DNA of 64,000 nucleotides from positions 246,501 through 310,500 of the forward strand of contig NZ_BFAG01000002.1 of assembly GCF_002897375.1 (NCBI RefSeq), in the 5' to 3' direction. The position numbers were made by a program, and so were the translations under genes. Numbering within the stretch: position 1 is the stretch's first letter; every line of letters starts with the position of its first letter. The notes under the pieces were generated by a model. The model was given only the letters and a program-made list of their open reading frames with translations. It did not search any database and was not told the origin of the DNA. Below, in pieces: positions 46,711 to 55,238 of this stretch. This DNA is from Deinococcus aerius (lineage in GTDB: Bacteria > Deinococcota > Deinococci > Deinococcales > Deinococcaceae).

Positions 46711-47163
46711 TTAATCCGCGGCGTCAGGGATCGCAGGGCGTTCCTCAACCGATGCGAGGCACAGCAGGTAGGCCAGCATGCCCAGCCGCCGCGCGTCCAT
46801 CACCGCCGGATCGCTCGCCTCACAGTGTTGGGAGGGCTCCAGCGCCCGGCTGGGCCGGTAGATCCCGCCTCGTGGAAAACACTGCCTCTGCGCTTCCAGG
46901 AAACCCCAGGCCCATTCCAGGGGCAGGGGCGTTCGGTGCTGCAACCAGAGCGTCCAAAAGGGAGGCACGGCCGCGTGGAGAGGCAGTTCCCGGACGAACT
47001 CCCATAGGTCGGCCTCGCCTACATACACGTCGAGGCGCGCGAGGTTGCTACCAGGTTTGCCCCTTATGTGGATAGGCGCCGGACCGAAACGGCTGTACGC
47101 GTAATAGATTGACAGTTGTACGAGTTGCGGCGCGACTGCAGAGAGAGGAGAGGAGCCGACCAT
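46711..47163 (-). CDS. Hypothetical protein, 150 aa
   Basis: Leftward, 43 bp before the 279-aa gene, likely same transcript. Contains LVQLSIYYAYSRFGPAPIHIRGKPG, an aromatic segment (PPFWTLWLQHRTPLPLEWAWGFLEAQRQ) and a C-terminal helix (ARRLGMLAYLLCLASVEERP). A hairpin ACACCC-GTT-AGGGTG (47171-47185) and an AT-rich stretch precede the ATG, marking the border to the low-GC island. Function unknown. Confidence 0.55.
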   Translation of the reverse strand: MVGSSPLSAVAPQLVQLSIYYAYSRFGPAPIHIRGKPGSNLARLDVYVGEADLWEFVRELPLHAAVPPFWTLWLQHRTPLPLEWAWGFLEAQRQCFPRGGIYRPSRALEPSQHCEASDPAVMDARRLGMLAYLLCLASVEERPAIPDAAD

Positions 47164-47284
47164 ATTAGCTTTACACCCGTTAGGGTGAGGCTCGCTTATT
47201 ACACCTCTATCGGGTAGCCACTCTCATACTTAACTCTACAAATACTGTCTGCTGTTGACCTGGGGCAAGACCGTAGCCTTAACG

Positions 47285-47812
47285 TCAGTCTTTCAACTGT
47301 ATAAGCTCTTTGTCTATAGCTTCTAACTCTGACGCGACTATAGCTAACTTAGCGTTCCGTTCAGCCCACGCTGTTTTGAGCTGTTTAAGCAGCTCCAATT
47401 CTTTTATACGGTTTTGCCGCTGCTCCCGAGCATCTTCCTCTGCTAGCTTTTCCACGGAATTGGGCGGTGAGGAGTACATGTACTTCTGTTCTTCAAGCTT
47501 GCCGCGAAGCTGTTCAATGCCTCTCTCGTACTTAGAAATTCTGCTTTCCAGCCAAGTTCTCCAATGATGATCGAGGTCCGGCTTAGAGAGTTCGTATTGC
47601 AGGAAGTAGAGGCCCTCATACCCCGCGTCCAAACTCCTGGCAAGGGCCTCGGGTGTCTCATCATCGACTGACTCTTGTAAAGCCTTGGTCGCCAGTTCCT
47701 CGTACTTAGCCCTGACTCGCTGGTAGTAAGAGGCCTCGGACTGTGTTGCCGTGGTCTCCAGTTCGTCCAGCACTTCCAGGTATTGCTGTGGGGTCGGGAA
47801 CGGTTCGGTCAT
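47285..47812 (-). CDS. Coiled-coil hypothetical protein
   Basis: 175 aa, acidic, almost wholly helical. Heptads are clear in YYQRVRAKYEELATKALQESVDDE and from EQLRGKLEEQK to the end (RQNRIKELELLKQLKTAWAERNAKLAIVASELEAIDKELIQLKD). Its start overlaps the stop of the TPR gene (ATGA), so it is the last gene of the peptide-thioredoxin-TPR operon. Codon use is less GC-rich than in flanking genes. Probably a partner or scaffold of the TPR protein; no family recognised. Confidence 0.7.
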   Translation of the reverse strand: MTEPFPTPQQYLEVLDELETTATQSEASYYQRVRAKYEELATKALQESVDDETPEALARSLDAGYEGLYFLQYELSKPDLDHHWRTWLESRISKYERGIEQLRGKLEEQKYMYSSPPNSVEKLAEEDAREQRQNRIKELELLKQLKTAWAERNAKLAIVASELEAIDKELIQLKD

Positions 47813-49533
47813 GCGGCCCTCCGTCTTCTGTGCAGCGCTTGAATCATCCTGGAGAACTGCTGCGTGTCGATCTCCGCATCCAGCAGGCGTTGCAATGCGT
47901 CTTCAAGCGTTGCTCGTTGGGTTCGCAAGTGTCCACCGTTGGTCGTGGGTACGGTGCCATGCGAGTGGGCGAGTTCACGGGCAGCTCGACGCCACAATGG
48001 CCCCTCCTTCTCTGCCAGCCGCAGGTAGTGGTAGATGAGCAGCGAGGGTGGGACGACCGGGAGCATTCGGCGGGTCGTCCCCCAGGGCACGTTCAGCACG
48101 TCCGCCATGCGCTTGCGTTCCACCGACTGGTCCCGAACAACGGTCGCGTCGAGACCAAACGCTTCCAGCGAGAGCTGGACGAAGGGCAGATGGGTGGTGA
48201 CGGTCCGGCCGTACACCTGAATGGGTCGCCCATCCGTAAAGACACTGGGCATGGCCGCCGCCACCAACTCGTAGACGGAGTAGGGCGACAGGGCGACAAA
48301 CGCGGCCGCCCGCGGGTGCCATAAGGAGAACTTGGCGGCCAGCCCGTCACGAGCTTCCTGCGATGGCAGCCGGTCGAACAGAGCCTGAACCTTCCGGCAC
48401 AGATCCCCCAGCGGCTCCAGGTCAAGGCCCTCATGGTGTAGGCCGATCTCGATCTTAGCGCCAGTGACCAGCAGTTCCGCCAGTGGGTAGAAGGGGGAGG
48501 CTGCCTGAACGCGCTGCGCGGCCAGGTAGGGCTTGTCGAGATGGAGGAGCGCCGTGGTCTGAATCCACGCGGATGTGGCGTCGTGAAGTTCGCTTTTGGG
48601 ACGCCAGTTCCTCATCAGGCTGAGGATGTCGTTAGCGGCATCCCTTTTGTGCGGATCTAAAGAGATCATCAGCAGTTGCAATGCCCGGTTCAGCACGTCG
48701 TAAGTGCTTCGCGGGCACGGCGCGATTTCTTCCTCCGGGTCAAGGAGCCCGGACAGGGCCCGGGCGTACTGCCAGGTGACCATCGCGGGGGCGTCCTCCG
48801 GGTGGCCCTCCTTGAGCAGGTCGATAATCTTACGTGCGCTAAAATCTTCACCCCGCATGAGGTGAATACCGCAACAATTCAGGGCGGCGTAGTGTTTCTG
48901 CCGCGGGTTGGAAACGGGGATCGCGGTGACCTTCTGGTACTCGGCGTAGGCCTCTTCAGTACGTCCCAGATGGGTCGCTGCAAGGGCATAACTCATCCTT
49001 GCGGCGGAAGTAAGGTTAATCGCCTTGAGCGGCAGGCTGAGGTAGATGGCCTCAGCAGCGTACTGCAACGATTTAGGATAATTCCTAAGCAGCGAGTGCA
49101 GACTGCACAAGTTATAAAGAATAATAACTTCTGTTTCTAAGGAGAAGTCATCCCTCGGCCCACTCCGTCTAATTTCACAAAGGCACTCCTCCAACGTATA
49201 CACTGCCGGATGAACTTGGTACAACTCGCTCGTCGAAGCCTCAAGTCTTGACCGAGCTTCACTATGTACCAATGTTGCCATTGCGTAACAGCGGATGGCG
49301 GGGTTCGCACTGACAAGGCATTTTTTTAAATGTGGGAGCGCTTCGTCGATACAGTCGGCGTATTCAAGAAGAACCGCACGCCGGAGATGCGCGATATCAG
49401 AGTCAAACTTTGAGAGTCTGGCCGCCGACTCTTGGAAGGATAGGCCCTGATTTCTCTCCGAGATCCTCCAGCGGGACCACAATTCTGGGGAAAGCAGGTG
49501 ATCGCCATGAATATCAAAATTGATGTCGTCCAT
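47809..49533 (-). CDS. TPR-repeat protein, 574 aa
   Basis: No signal peptide. Helical repeat pairs of TPR type run from ~45 to ~260: LRRAVLLEYADCIDEALPHLKKCL, TEVIILYNLCSLHSLLRNYPKSLQYAAEA, AARMSYALAATHLGRTEEAYAEYQKV, HYAALNCCGIHLMRGEDFSARKI. The C-terminal half has SVYELVAAAMPSVFTDGRPIQVYGRTVTTHLPFVQLSLEAFGLD and a basic end. Such proteins can be peptide-sensing regulators or scaffolds, but the N-terminus (LSPELWSRWRISERNQGLSFQESA) shows no clear HTH. It is 12 bp after the thioredoxin gene. Function unknown. Confidence 0.75.
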   Translation of the reverse strand: MDDINFDIHGDHLLSPELWSRWRISERNQGLSFQESAARLSKFDSDIAHLRRAVLLEYADCIDEALPHLKKCLVSANPAIRCYAMATLVHSEARSRLEASTSELYQVHPAVYTLEECLCEIRRSGPRDDFSLETEVIILYNLCSLHSLLRNYPKSLQYAAEAIYLSLPLKAINLTSAARMSYALAATHLGRTEEAYAEYQKVTAIPVSNPRQKHYAALNCCGIHLMRGEDFSARKIIDLLKEGHPEDAPAMVTWQYARALSGLLDPEEEIAPCPRSTYDVLNRALQLLMISLDPHKRDAANDILSLMRNWRPKSELHDATSAWIQTTALLHLDKPYLAAQRVQAASPFYPLAELLVTGAKIEIGLHHEGLDLEPLGDLCRKVQALFDRLPSQEARDGLAAKFSLWHPRAAAFVALSPYSVYELVAAAMPSVFTDGRPIQVYGRTVTTHLPFVQLSLEAFGLDATVVRDQSVERKRMADVLNVPWGTTRRMLPVVPPSLLIYHYLRLAEKEGPLWRRAARELAHSHGTVPTTNGGHLRTQRATLEDALQRLLDAEIDTQQFSRMIQALHRRRRAA

Positions 49534-49545
49534 ACCTCTCGCACC

Positions 49546-49860
49546 TTATATAGCGAGAAGCGAAGCAACCCTTTCCTTGTAAACACGGGCGGGTTGGGCA
49601 CCGTAAATTACATCGATGGGTTCCCCATTTCGGTAGATGACAACAGTAGGGTACCCAGAGATGTGATTGGAAAGCGCTGTGCGTATCTCCTGCTTCGCGT
49701 TCACAGAGCCAAAATGAATGGTAGGACTGAATTCCCGAGATAGCTCTTCGAGAATCGGAGTTACCACCTTACAAGGTTGGCAAGTGGGTGACCAAAAGTC
49801 GATTACCCATACGTCCTGTTGGACGCTTTCCTGAAAATTGTGGTCCTGAAGCGTAATCAT
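49546..49860 (-). CDS. Thioredoxin-like protein
   Basis: 104 aa, cytosolic (no signal peptide). VWVIDFWSPTCQPCKVVTPILEEL gives the redox site Cys27-Gln-Pro-Cys30, instead of the usual CGPC. HISGYPTVVIYRNGEPIDVIYGAQP contains the cis-Pro loop and GY/G-A motifs of the thioredoxin fold. It is coded eight bp after the four-Cys exported peptide and 12 bp before the TPR gene, so it probably serves this operon, for example as a dedicated reductant for the peptide or the TPR protein. Confidence 0.82.
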   Translation of the reverse strand: MITLQDHNFQESVQQDVWVIDFWSPTCQPCKVVTPILEELSREFSPTIHFGSVNAKQEIRTALSNHISGYPTVVIYRNGEPIDVIYGAQPARVYKERVASLLAI

Positions 49861-49868
49861 GCTCGACC

Positions 49869-50099
49869 TCAGGACTTTGGCCTGATGGTGTCAGGGCAAC
49901 TCTTCGAACAATCCCAGTCCCCTCCGGCGAGTTGACCGTGTCCTGCAAACCCTTGCGACGAGTGAGCCGCGCACTCCACTCTTCCGCATCCCCACACCAC
50001 GGCGTTCAGCCCTGGCGTCGTTCGACTGCTCATACCCTCCATCTGGACGGGAAGGACCAGAACTCCGACAAACAAAGCAAAGACAAGTTTGGCCTTCAC
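49869..50099 (-). CDS. Small exported four-cysteine peptide
   Basis: 76 aa from GTG 50099, with GAGGTGG upstream. An N-terminal hydrophobic helix (AKLVFALFVGVLVLPVQM) is a signal peptide or anchor. The mature part has Cys38, Cys43, Cys64 and Cys68 among Gly/His/Ser-rich residues (GCGRVECAAHSSQGFAGHGQ, DWDCSKSCPDT). It is the first gene of a four-gene operon with thioredoxin, TPR and coiled-coil proteins. It could be a secreted signal, bacteriocin-like peptide or small envelope protein. No modification enzyme is adjacent. Confidence 0.55.
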   Translation of the reverse strand: MKAKLVFALFVGVLVLPVQMEGMSSRTTPGLNAVVWGCGRVECAAHSSQGFAGHGQLAGGDWDCSKSCPDTIRPKS

Positions 50100-50497
50100 A
50101 AAAACCACCTCGACTGGTGTGGGCCTCTCGGTAGGAGGGTACCGAAAGCCGGTGGGGGAGAGAGTGACGTGTGCCGACCCAGAAACTGTAGCACCGTATG
50201 GCCCCTTGTTCCGCACTTGTTGGGCTTTTGTTGGTGAGTATCTGGCTCCCTGTTGGACGCCAAAGAGCGGTTGCCCACTACCCTGTCCTTGATGGTGCAG
50301 CACCCTCAGTGCCACCAAGCTCTGGGAAAGTGCCTCATAACACCAGCCTCATCTCGAGCGAATCTACTTCTTGTCCTTGCTGGGCACGGCAGGCCTATCC
50401 CTACATGAAGGCAACTACAGAATTTTCTCCTCACCCTCAAATCCTGCCCGTTCACCTGGGATCGCTGTATGGTTCGTGGTTCAGAGGGGATCGGAAG

Positions 50498-51208
50498 ATG
50501 CCAACGGTATCTGTTCCTGCACTGTTCGCCGTGCAGCAAGCGGCCCAGCAGAGTGGTCGCAAAGTCCTGACACTCGCGTTCGAGGACGCACAGCTGGACA
50601 CTGTGATTTACACGGATGGACCTAAAATTCTGACCATCCGAAACTCCATGGCGCCCATGTGGAGTACGTTGCTCTTGCGTGCTGGTGTGCCCTCACGGGC
50701 ATTAGCAGAAGCGCGCCAACGCAACGCTACGCTGTCCAAGGCAGTACAGGACTTGGTAGACGCCGGAAATCTTCCCGTTGGGGATGCCGCGCGCCTCGCC
50801 CACGAACGGTTGATGAGTGCCCTGGTGCCGTTGTACTGGCATCTAGCAACGGCCGAGATTCGTTCCGACGACTTCGACGACCCCAAAGATTTCGTCGCCC
50901 ACACGGACGCCCCTTCTGCCCTCACAGAGGCAGGGTGGTACGCCCTGACCATGAAGGCAGATCAACGCGCGTTCCTGCCGTCCGATCGGTTCAAGACGCC
51001 TCTAGTACGGCTCATCGAGCATTCCCATACCCCCCTGGGCCTAATCTGGAACGGCCTGCGAAGAGGCTCGAGCCTGGGTGAAATAGCCCGGCGCCTTCCA
51101 TTCCGCTGGGATACCCTCACCGGACACGTCGCGGAGTTAATCGCCCGTGAGGTTCTCAAGTCGTGGGCAGAAGCTCGGTCCTCGTCAACAGAGGGGAGAG
51201 GCGACTGA
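50498..51208 (+). CDS. Possible DUF4388/PATAN-type protein
   Basis: 236 aa; ATG 50498 with GAGGGG upstream. The N-terminus VPALFAVQQAAQQSGRKVLTLAFEDAQLDTVIYTDGPKILTIRN resembles PATAN/DUF4388 (leading helix, then strands carrying a D-G turn), followed by LVDAGNLPVGDAARLAHERLMSALVPLYWH. The C-terminal part (LIEHSHTPLGLIWNGLRRGSSLGEIARRLPFRWDTLTGHVAELIARE) looks like a winged helix. Such proteins are linked to signalling. The gene is divergent from the peptide operon, with ~400 bp between that holds no other gene I can support, so it could regulate that operon. Assignment is tentative. Confidence 0.5.
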   Translation: MPTVSVPALFAVQQAAQQSGRKVLTLAFEDAQLDTVIYTDGPKILTIRNSMAPMWSTLLLRAGVPSRALAEARQRNATLSKAVQDLVDAGNLPVGDAARLAHERLMSALVPLYWHLATAEIRSDDFDDPKDFVAHTDAPSALTEAGWYALTMKADQRAFLPSDRFKTPLVRLIEHSHTPLGLIWNGLRRGSSLGEIARRLPFRWDTLTGHVAELIAREVLKSWAEARSSSTEGRGD

Positions 51209-51301
51209 TGTGCTGCTCGGGCCTCACGCACTGACCACTCATCCAGGCTGAAGCGATTCATCTGCGCGCTTTCCTCGTTGCCTCTCAACTTAGGAGACCT
51301 T

Positions 51302-51886
51302 ATGCACCTTCCGCTAACACCCTTGACAGCTCTCCTGCTGGGTCTCGCCTTGAGCGGGTGTGACAACTCGAAGGCTGCTACCGAGACAAATTTCGCCAAG
51401 GCCATTCAGGCTTACGAGAAGGGACATCCGGGGGATCTGTGCGGCGACTTCTACGGGGTCAAACTCTCACCCATCGGGATCGATTTCAATGCCGACATCG
51501 TCAAGAACAGCGGTTTGGGAGCATATAAAACGCTCCAACGTTTGGGTTATGTTGCCGTTGAAAAGTTCCAGCCGCCGCTCCTTGGAGCAGAACCAGTCCT
51601 ACGAGTGAAACCCACGCAGAAGTTTAACAATGAGGTCGGCGTAGCGGCGGGCGATCGAATTCACAGTTGTTATGGAACCTTCACCTTTAAGAACGTCAAG
51701 AAAATTATCAAGAACACTAATTCAGCAGAGGTCGAGGCTGCCGTCACCCAACAGGCCAAGGCGGCGTGGACTAAAAACCCTGAGCTAGTTCAGCTCTTCA
51801 ACTTCCAGGTGCCAGCTTCTGAAGGCACCCGCACCTACTTCATGGCGCTCGAAAGAAACAACTGGGTGGTCAAGGCTGTTCGCTGA
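51302..51886 (+). CDS. Hypothetical lipoprotein
   Basis: 194 aa; ATG 51302 with AGGAG seven bases upstream. Lipobox LLLGLALSGCDNS gives lipidated Cys20. The mature part starts TNFAKAIQAYEKGHPGDLCGDFYGVKL and has two further Cys (DLCGDF, HSCYGTF). The end FNFQVPASEGTRTYFMALERNNWVVKAV is beta-rich. Lower GC than its neighbours, as in the rest of this island. The IS4-type element begins directly after the stop codon. Function unknown. Confidence 0.7.
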   Translation: MHLPLTPLTALLLGLALSGCDNSKAATETNFAKAIQAYEKGHPGDLCGDFYGVKLSPIGIDFNADIVKNSGLGAYKTLQRLGYVAVEKFQPPLLGAEPVLRVKPTQKFNNEVGVAAGDRIHSCYGTFTFKNVKKIIKNTNSAEVEAAVTQQAKAAWTKNPELVQLFNFQVPASEGTRTYFMALERNNWVVKAVR

Positions 51887-51887
51887 C

Positions 51888-53045
51888 TACCCCTCAAAAC
51901 GCTAGGTGAGTGTAAAAAGTCGGCTCCAGTACGGTGTTCTCTGCGATGAAGACACCTGGAAGCCGACCCCCACACGATACCCTGCACGCCACCCTTAAGG
52001 CCGCCTTTCCCGTGGATGCCCGCCGCCTCACTGTTCTGGCCGCCCTCGTCCTCGCAATGGGGCAAGCCCGCAGCTTGGTCTTGTCCGCCCTCAAGAACCA
52101 TGGCGCCCGCCCAGGAACGCGCGCCATGCGGTACCAGCGCCTCCTGCGCTCCGTCTAAGTCACGCTCCCTGATGGCCTGTCCACCACCTTCGTCCTGAAG
52201 CTTCTGCCTCCGGGCGACCTGTGGCTGATCCTCGACCGCACGAGTTGGAAGCTCGGCCAGAACGACATCAATATCCTCTTGCTCTTGGCCTCCTGGAAGT
52301 CGTTCAGCTTCCCCCTTGTGTGGACCCTGTTGCCCCCCGGCGGTTCCAGCGCACACTCGGACCGCCAAGCCCTCGTAGAGCGCTTCCTTGCCGTGCGCGG
52401 CGAGCGGCGCGTCGCGGGCCTGCTGGGAGACCGCGAATTCCTGGGCAGGCGGCGGTTCACCTTCCTCAATCAGCACCACAGTGCGCCCTGCATCCGGTTG
52501 AACGCCACCTCGAAGATCGGTGGTGTCCCGGTGTGGGCCTGCTTCCGCAAGCTGACGGTCGGCGAGGTGCGCGTCGGGTACAGGCGGGTCAACGTTTACG
52601 GCGTGAAGTTGCAGGTCCTGGCGACCAGGAACGCCGCTGGAGAGATGTTATCTCTGGCCTACCGTGGCTGGAGCGGGCAGAACCTGCGGCGGTACGCCGA
52701 GCGCTGGCAAACGGAGAATCTGCACGCGGCGCTCAAGACGCGCGGCTTCAACCTGGAAGACACCGGCCTCACGCACGCCACGCGCCTCTCGACCCTGCTG
52801 GTGGCGGGGTCGCTGGCGTTCGTGTGGGCATGTCTGACAGGCGAGATCGAGGTCACCAAGCAGGGGGTGAAGCGCAACAAGCATGGCTACAGCGAGATCA
52901 GCGTGTTCCGGCTGGGCCTCGACACCCTGCAAGACCTCCTCCTGCACCCTTCACCCGCGTCCTGGCACACTCTCGGCCACTTCATGCACCCGTTTGAAGG
53001 AAGCCAGACCACGGTGTCCTCCGCCCCATCTCAAGAGTGAGGGGG
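51888..53045 (+). mobile_element. IS4-family insertion sequence (approximate ends)
   Basis: About 1.15 kb holding one transposase gene. The outer sequence starts CCCCTCAAAACGC at ~51891 and the right end reads, inverted, CCCTCACTCTTGAG at ~53043; a CCCTCA core is shared, so terminal repeats are weak and the ends uncertain. No target duplication could be fixed by eye. The right end overlaps the 3' end of the reductase gene at 53031. Confidence 0.6.
51946..53040 (+). pseudogene. IS4-family transposase, interrupted by an in-frame TAA
   Basis: Reading frame from ATG 51946 to 53040 (364 codons) is open except for TAA at 52156-52158. Upstream part: TLKAAFPVDARRLTVLAALVLAMGQARSLVLSAL. Downstream: LWLILDRTSWKLGQNDINIL (first catalytic Asp), VAGLLGDREFLGRR (second Asp) and RYAERWQTENLHAALKTRGFNLEDTGL (YREK-like motif with Glu). 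All three DDE residues remain, so one base change has silenced an otherwise complete transposase. Translation could restart downstream only without the N-terminal domain. Confidence 0.85.
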
Positions 53046-53591
53046 AGGGCCCGCTGGCCGGTAATCGAGCAGGACCACACGCCGATCCAGCACTTGGGTC
53101 TCAAGCAGCTCGAACTGCAGGTCGGGATAGCCCTCGAACGCCGGTTCGACACCCGTTGTCGGCACGACAAGCGGGCACAGGATGAGCCGCAGCCGATCAA
53201 CGAGGCCAGCGGCGGTAAGTTGTCGGATCAACGACAAGCTGCCCACGATACGGACCTCGGGGCCGCCATCCCCCTTCCACTCCCGTACCCGGTCCTCCAG
53301 ATCGCCCCGCACGATGTCGAGCGTGGGCCAGTCAACGTGGTCGAGACGGCTGGAGACGACCCAGCCGGCTGTCTTCGTCATCTTGACGTAATCGTCGTCT
53401 CTCGCCTCATCCGGCAGGCCTGCCAGCAATTCGTAGGTGTGGCGGCCGAGCAGGTTGCGGTGCGGCTGGTCGGATTTGTCCGCAAGCCAGCGCGCAAATT
53501 CAGGGCCATTGAAGCCGTAATAGCCTGGCGAGCGGGTTCCTCGCGCGAATCCGTCGATGCTGAGGATCAGTTCTGCCACCAGTTCGCTCAT
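53031..53591 (-). CDS. Dihydrofolate-reductase-like (RibD C-terminal domain) protein
   Basis: 186 aa from ATG 53591. MSELVAELILSIDGFARGT starts the fold. LLGRHTYELLAGLPDEARDDDYVKMTK, KTAGWVVSSRLDHVDW and VRIVGSLSLIRQLTAAGLVDRLRLILCPLVV are the NADPH-binding and closing motifs of the RibD_C/DHFR-like family. It reduces a small pterin- or flavin-precursor-type substrate; the natural one is unknown. The last residues (RPAGPPPHS) run into the IS end, so the C-terminus may be altered by the insertion. Confidence 0.82.
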   Translation of the reverse strand: MSELVAELILSIDGFARGTRSPGYYGFNGPEFARWLADKSDQPHRNLLGRHTYELLAGLPDEARDDDYVKMTKTAGWVVSSRLDHVDWPTLDIVRGDLEDRVREWKGDGGPEVRIVGSLSLIRQLTAAGLVDRLRLILCPLVVPTTGVEPAFEGYPDLQFELLETQVLDRRVVLLDYRPAGPPPHS

Positions 53592-53778
53592 TCGCTCACC
53601 TTGGTGTTGTGTGTGACGTCTGGCTTGCGTGTGGAGTGAGTGTACATGACTCGTCCTCGCCCACCTCATGCACCGTTGTGAAGGGTCGTCAGGGCTGTTC
53701 GCCCATGAACCTTTGAGCCCTGCCACACGACCGGCAGGGGCGGCGCCCTTTCCACGCAACATCAGGAAGGATCTAGCC

Positions 53779-54297
53779 TTACGTCAGGAACGTGCCCAGA
53801 GCCGCGCTGAGCAGGATGATCCCCAGGATGAGGACCGCCCACACCACCAGGGTGTGACGCAGCGCCTGTCTGAAGGTCACGCCGTTGGCGAGCGCCAGGC
53901 CGTGCACGAACACGCCCCCGGCCACCAGGCTGCCCAGCACCGCCAGCGGCCCGCCCAGCCCCACCACGAGGCTCAGCAGCGTGGCCAGGATGACCGGCAC
54001 CAGGCTCAGGGCCGTGATGGCGCGAACCTCGTGCCGTTCCGTCGCGGCGCCGAAGCAGCGGCTCAACCCGGTGAACAGCCAGGGAAACAGGCCCAGGGTC
54101 AGGGCCCCGTTGACCACGGCGGCCAGCAGGGCCAGCGAGATCAGGCCGGTGTTCAAGGTCCCGAAGCGCGGGTCACGCACGCTCAGGCCCACCAACGTAC
54201 CGGCCAGGACATACCCGGCAAACGCGAGCAGCGTGACCGGGGTACCCTGGCTCTGGATGACGTAGAGCTGATGCTCGGGGGTGAATGGCGTCGTCAT
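53779..54297 (-). CDS. Yip1-type integral membrane protein
   Basis: 172 aa, five hydrophobic segments: TLLAFAGYVLAGTLVGLSV, TGLISLALLAAVVNGALTLGL, ALSLVPVILATLLSLVVG, PLAVLGSLVAGGVFVHGLALA and VWAVLILGIILLSAALGTFL. The layout with a cytoplasmic CFGAATERHEVRAITALSL loop resembles the YIP1 family. First gene downstream of two other small plasmid genes (54337, 54657), all leftward. Function unknown. Confidence 0.65.
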   Translation of the reverse strand: MTTPFTPEHQLYVIQSQGTPVTLLAFAGYVLAGTLVGLSVRDPRFGTLNTGLISLALLAAVVNGALTLGLFPWLFTGLSRCFGAATERHEVRAITALSLVPVILATLLSLVVGLGGPLAVLGSLVAGGVFVHGLALANGVTFRQALRHTLVVWAVLILGIILLSAALGTFLT

Positions 54298-54336
54298 GCC
54301 CGCAGTGTGGCCACGGGTCAGGTTGGAGGGTGCGCC

Positions 54337-54660
54337 TCAGTCGGTGACCGCACCCGCCACGGCAAGCGTCCCGGCAAAAACCAGGAGACCCACTGCGCAG
54401 CCCAGGAGACCAGTCACCAGCACGCTGGCAGCCAAGGCCAGCAGCGAGAAGAGGAGCATCCGGGCGACCTTCTGCCCGGCCGTGGCGTTGGGCAGGACGT
54501 GGTGGAGCCCCAGCACGGTGATCACGCCCAGGGACATCAGCAGCATGGGCTGTCCGAGGAAGGCGCTCGCGATCAGGAGGAAAGCCACCAGGGCGCCGTC
54601 GGCATTCAGGCGCCAGGCGCGAGGACGGAGGAGGGGAGCCGCGGAGCGAGAGATGGTCAT
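54337..54660 (-). CDS. Small integral membrane protein
   Basis: 107 aa with three hydrophobic segments (VAFLLIASAFLGQPMLLMSLGVITVLG; MLLFSLLALAASVLVTG; CAVGLLVFAGTLAVAG) and a basic N-terminus. The ATG overlaps the stop of the upstream gene (ATGA), so the two are coupled; the Yip1-type gene follows after 39 bp. No family recognised. Confidence 0.6.
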   Translation of the reverse strand: MTISRSAAPLLRPRAWRLNADGALVAFLLIASAFLGQPMLLMSLGVITVLGLHHVLPNATAGQKVARMLLFSLLALAASVLVTGLLGCAVGLLVFAGTLAVAGAVTD

Positions 54661-54989
54661 GACGGACCTCCAATCGCCATTATGACCTGCGGGGCGACGC
54701 CCGGACCGTGAAAGGACCCGCCCTGTTTCCCCAGCAGGGTCCTCAGGCGGCCATCCGCCAACCCGAAGTGCGCCTCCACGGCGCGCACGTCCGCCTCACC
54801 CTGGGGCAGGAGGCACAGCTTGAGCTGCCACACCGTCACGCGCCTTGCCCCCAGCGTCAGGGCGAGGCTCGCCTCGTCCAGGTCGCGCCACAGGTACCCC
54901 AGGAAGGCGGGGTGGTGCTGAGCCTGCCAGGCGAGTTCACGCCACCTTCGCGGTGCTCCTGGGCTGTTCGTGTTCTTCCCCACGCTCAT
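54657..54989 (-). CDS. Small hypothetical protein, 110 aa
   Basis: ATG 54989 with GGAGGTG upstream. Acidic, helical: RWRELAWQAQHHPAFLGYLWRDLDEASLALTL then LGARRVTVWQLKLCLLPQGEADVRAVEAHFGLADGRLRTLL, which could be a helix-turn-helix-like fold. Coupled by ATGA to the membrane protein at 54660. Such trios are seen on Deinococcus plasmids, but I know no function. Confidence 0.6.
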   Translation of the reverse strand: MSVGKNTNSPGAPRRWRELAWQAQHHPAFLGYLWRDLDEASLALTLGARRVTVWQLKLCLLPQGEADVRAVEAHFGLADGRLRTLLGKQGGSFHGPGVAPQVIMAIGGPS

Positions 54990-55207
54990 GCCCGCACCTC
55001 CTGCCGGTGGATCCGCAGGTCGAGGACGGATCGAGGCTGGCCCTGTGGGGCATGGAGCGGCACCGGCCCTCGCTGCCGCGCAACGTGAGACCGGACCTGT
55101 TATGGGGAGTCGTGCCACTCCATGCCGGATCCGGCTGAGGACGAGGAGATCGGGAGGCTGCCTCTGGCTGCGGGCTTCGGAACGAGAGGTGACATGCCAT
55201 GACAAAA

Positions 55208-55226
55208 CCCCCGCACAAGGCGGGGG
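55208..55226 (-). terminator. Rho-independent terminator after the Gam-like gene
   Basis: CCCCCGC (55208-55214) and GCGGGGG (55220-55226) form a 7-bp stem; read leftward it is followed by TTTTGTC, a proper U-rich tail. It ends the plasmid gene series coming from 57-58 kb. Confidence 0.8.
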
Positions 55227-55238
55227 ATGGGGGAGGGC

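Noticed and set aside
52982..53060. Target-site duplication of the IS4 element
   Set aside because: Weak terminal repeats prevent fixing the exact ends; no convincing direct repeat found by eye.
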